Source: OFTM10 sp964196195
Lineage (GTDB): Bacteria > Actinomycetota > Acidimicrobiia > Acidimicrobiales > Aldehydirespiratoraceae
Direction of reading: 5' to 3'
Assembly (NCBI GenBank): GCA_964196195.1
Contig: CAXMSE010000011.1
Span: forward strand, 1 to 31,500
DNA: 31,500 nt
This document shows positions 29,480 through 31,500 of this stretch, piece after piece. How positions within the stretch are numbered: the first letter of the stretch is position 1; each line of letters starts with the position of its first letter. The translations under genes and the position numbers were made by a program. The notes under the pieces were generated by a model, which was not told where the DNA came from, did no database searches, and saw only the letters and a list, made by a program, of their open reading frames with translations.

Positions 29480-29866
29480 CCGGTCGAGACGCTCTGGAGC
29501 GTCGCAATGCTCAGACATCCTGCCAGTGGTCTCGAAGTACTCGACATGATCACCACCGACTACTGGGCACTACGAAGCATCGAGAGTCCGATGCCCATGA
29601 AGGAACTCGCCCATTGCATGGACTTCGATCCGTCCTAGGTGGCCATCGTCGACGACCGCCTAGAAACGCTCGGGCTCGTCGAACGACAACCACACCCAAG
29701 CGACCGCCGGGTCAAGAATCTCGTACTCACCCCAAGAGGACAACGACCCAATAAGACCATTCCCGAAACCCTCTGGAATGGTCGCAACACCTTCTCGGCG
29801 TTGACCGACGCCGAGCACAGCCAACTGGCTGAACTCCTCAAGAAACTTGCCGCCTACAACGACTAG
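29480..29866 (+). pseudogene. MarR-family regulator with in-frame TAG in the recognition region
   Basis: The frame reads VETLWSVAMLRHPASGLEVL, then DMITTDYWALRSIESPMPMK, ELAHCMDFDPS, then TAG (29636-29638), then VAIVDDRLETLGLVERQPHP, SDRRVKNLVLTPRG and a C-terminal dimerisation helix to TAG at 29864-29866. In MarR proteins the text is DPSN(V/I)T-x-(I/L)VDRLE-x-x-GLV and SDRR; everything but the Asn-Val area is kept. The stop sits in the DNA-recognition helix, so the product would be inactive unless read through. It is divergent from the DoxX/SRPBCC remnants with only about 30 bases between. Confidence 0.65.
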
Positions 29867-30194
29867 CTACACCCGAAATCTGCGCTAAACGGGTGCAAGC
29901 AAGTAACAGAAGCTCGACTTCCGCGCACCCGCTCGCGATTGCACCGGCGGTCGCCGAGATTCTGGGCGCGGCTATCGAGCACGGGTCCTCTCGCGACCCA
30001 GCGATCGGCTGTTCTCGCGATTGCCGGATCTGATCGTTCCAGGGGTCACGGAGAGATGAGAGATATCGGACGTCTTGCCGGGGCCCGTGGCGTTGGCCTC
30101 GGCGGTGCGCGACGTGGGCATTGTCGGCGGTGTCGCTCAGATGGACGGTTGCTTGAGGCCGAACCATGCTAAGGAGGACGAACAGGGGGAATTT
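29867..30194. other. Intergenic region before the TPR gene
   Basis: No coding frame is convincing. The end holds AGGGGGA (30184-30190), the ribosome binding site for the gene at 30195. No promoter boxes stand out. Confidence 0.4.
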
Positions 30195-31500
30195 ATGTCT
30201 GATTACTACGACTTGGGAACCCACCATCGCGTCGTCTCGACGAACTCGAGCGAAGCTCAGCTGTGGTTCGATCGCGGCTTGATCTGGACCTACGGGTTCA
30301 ATCACGAAGAGGCCGTGCGATGTTTCGAGCGGGCCGTGGAGTGCGACGAGGGCTGCGCGATGGCGCATTGGGGTATCGCGTATGCGGCTGGGCCCAACTA
30401 CAACAAGCCGTGGGAAGCATTTGACGACGAGGACCTCTCGGAGTCGGTGTCGACGTCTTACAGCGCCACCCAGCGCGCACTTGACACACGCTGGGGTGGG
30501 ACCGTGGCGGAGCAGGCACTCATCTCCGCCCTACCCGCGCGGTACCCATCGCCTCGGCCCGACGATGACTGCACGATCTGGAACGATGCCTACGCCGACG
30601 CGATGCGATCCGTCTACCGCGACCACGGTGACGACTTAGACGTCGCCGCCCTCTTCGCCGAAGCCCTGATGAATCGCACGCCATGGGCCCTCTGGGACCT
30701 CACGACCGGCGAGCCCGCCAGTGGGGCCGACACCGCCGAAGCCCGCGAGGTGATAGAGCGGGCACTCCTCAGCGCGGCCGGCCGATCCCACCCCGGTGTC
30801 CTCCACATGTACCTCCACCTCATGGAGATGTCGCCTCACCCAGAGCTGGCACTGCGGGCCGCCGACTGGCTTCGCGGGCTCGTCCCCGACGCAGGACACC
30901 TCCAGCACATGCCCACCCACATCGATGTGTTGTGCGGTCACTACCAGAACGTCGTGGACTCCAACACCGCTGCGATAAGCGCCGACCGCACCTACCTTGA
31001 GCGGGAGGGACCTATGAACTTCTATTCCCTCTACCGGTCGCACAATTACCACTTCAAACTCTACGGGGCGATGTTTCTCGGGCAGTACGAAGCTGCGGTC
31101 GCGGCGGCCGACGAGATGGTAGCGACCCTCCCAGCTGAGCTGCTCAACGTGGAATCTCCACCGATGGCCGACTGGCTCGAGGGATTCGTTTCGATGAAGA
31201 TGCACGTTCTCATCCGCTTCGGGAAGTGGACAGAGATCCTCGACACGCCGCTTCCTGATGATGCCGACCTGTTCTGCGTGACCACGGCCATGATCCACTA
31301 CGCCAGAGGCGTCGCCTATGCCGCCTCTGGCCACATCGACGAGGCCGCCGCCGAGCAAACACAATTCCAGGCAGCCGTCGAGCGTGTCCCCGATACCCGT
31401 TACGTGTTCAACAACACGTGTCTCGACATTCTCGCCATCGCATCGGAGATGCTCGACGGCGAGCTTGAGTATCGCCGCGGAAACCACGAGGCCGCCTTCG
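30195..31500 (+). CDS. TPR-repeat protein (gene runs past the window end)
   Basis: ATG 30195, 4 nt after a strong AGGGGGA site, opens a frame that remains open for 435 codons to the window end. The start YYDLGTHHRVVSTNSSEAQL, then WFDRGLIWTYGFNHEEAVRC, FERAVECDEGCAMAHWGIAY and AAGPNYNKPW is the opening of a family of soluble TPR proteins of about 500-600 residues found in Actinobacteria and Proteobacteria. Further repeat-like helices include EAREVIERALLSAAG, HPGVLHMYLHLMEMSPHPEL and MIHYARGVAYAASGHIDEAA. The conserved HxxxH-type motifs LQHMPTHIDVLCGHYQ and SHNYHFKLYGAMFLG suggest a bound ligand or metal. No function is established. Confidence 0.85.
   Translation, partial: MSDYYDLGTHHRVVSTNSSEAQLWFDRGLIWTYGFNHEEAVRCFERAVECDEGCAMAHWGIAYAAGPNYNKPWEAFDDEDLSESVSTSYSATQRALDTRWGGTVAEQALISALPARYPSPRPDDDCTIWNDAYADAMRSVYRDHGDDLDVAALFAEALMNRTPWALWDLTTGEPASGADTAEAREVIERALLSAAGRSHPGVLHMYLHLMEMSPHPELALRAADWLRGLVPDAGHLQHMPTHIDVLCGHYQNVVDSNTAAISADRTYLEREGPMNFYSLYRSHNYHFKLYGAMFLGQYEAAVAAADEMVATLPAELLNVESPPMADWLEGFVSMKMHVLIRFGKWTEILDTPLPDDADLFCVTTAMIHYARGVAYAASGHIDEAAAEQTQFQAAVERVPDTRYVFNNTCLDILAIASEMLDGELEYRRGNHEAAF

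Noticed and set aside
29194..29638. Two in-frame TAG codons as evidence of recoding (pyrrolysine or suppressor)
   Set aside because: Intact genes in the window end in TAG, neither family uses a special residue there, and the neighbours are visibly decayed.
30636..31487. Long minus-strand frame near the right edge
   Set aside because: It is the shadow of the plus-strand TPR protein (30195 onward), which has a strong ribosome binding site and runs off the window.

Overview
This window is GC-rich, with GTG and TTG starts and many lipoproteins. It also has two families of probable F420-dependent flavoenzymes (a DUF385-type nitroreductase-like protein and a PPOX-class protein). Together these suggest an actinobacterial chromosome, possibly Acidimicrobiia-like. 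The lineage is inferred from gene content only. No rRNA, tRNA, CRISPR array, insertion sequence or phage gene was recognised.

Layout. 1-325: end of an aldo/keto reductase. 498-2980: a small lipoprotein, then two exported proteins on the minus strand. 3217-5779: a DMT-family permease, a collapsed cyclase/TPR remnant, a DUF488 protein and a UPF0316-like membrane protein. 6079-8037: a compact operon (PIG-L/LmbE deacetylase, AzlC, AzlD) with overlapping genes, followed by the ruin of a cyclase/winged-helix regulator. 8714-11195: an F420-type nitroreductase-like protein, a zinc-ribbon protein and an MscS channel. 11232-12067: a small operon with a SoxR-like MerR regulator, a cysteine-containing partner and a near-perfect SoxR-type promoter. 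12482-14962: a HerA-like ATPase fragment and a 742-residue exported protein with a degenerate peptidase core. 15032-20867: two lipoproteins and a MacAB-type export cluster (adaptor, ATPase, permease). 21061-27306: OsmC-like protein, flavin monooxygenase, FAD oxidoreductase and a winged-helix/ATPase/TPR regulator. 27537-31500: a PPOX-class protein, a small zinc-ribbon protein, decayed DoxX/SRPBCC and MarR genes, and the start of a large TPR protein.

The most interesting pattern is regulatory. The OsmC-monooxygenase-oxidoreductase operon and the LmbE-AzlC-AzlD operon lie 15 kb apart. Each is preceded by three direct repeats of TCTCCA at exactly 11-bp spacing, set the same distance (17 nt) from a candidate -10 box. 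That geometry is known for OmpR/PhoB-type winged-helix regulators, including SARPs. One operon is followed by an intact regulator of this class; the other is followed by a broken relative. I infer a two-operon regulon in which one dedicated regulator has died and the surviving one may control both. A second independent regulatory signal is the SoxR-like box at 12044-12065.

The window is also rich in gene remnants: at least six broken genes, several made by internal deletion or in-frame stops. This is what one expects in a slowly eroding accessory region.
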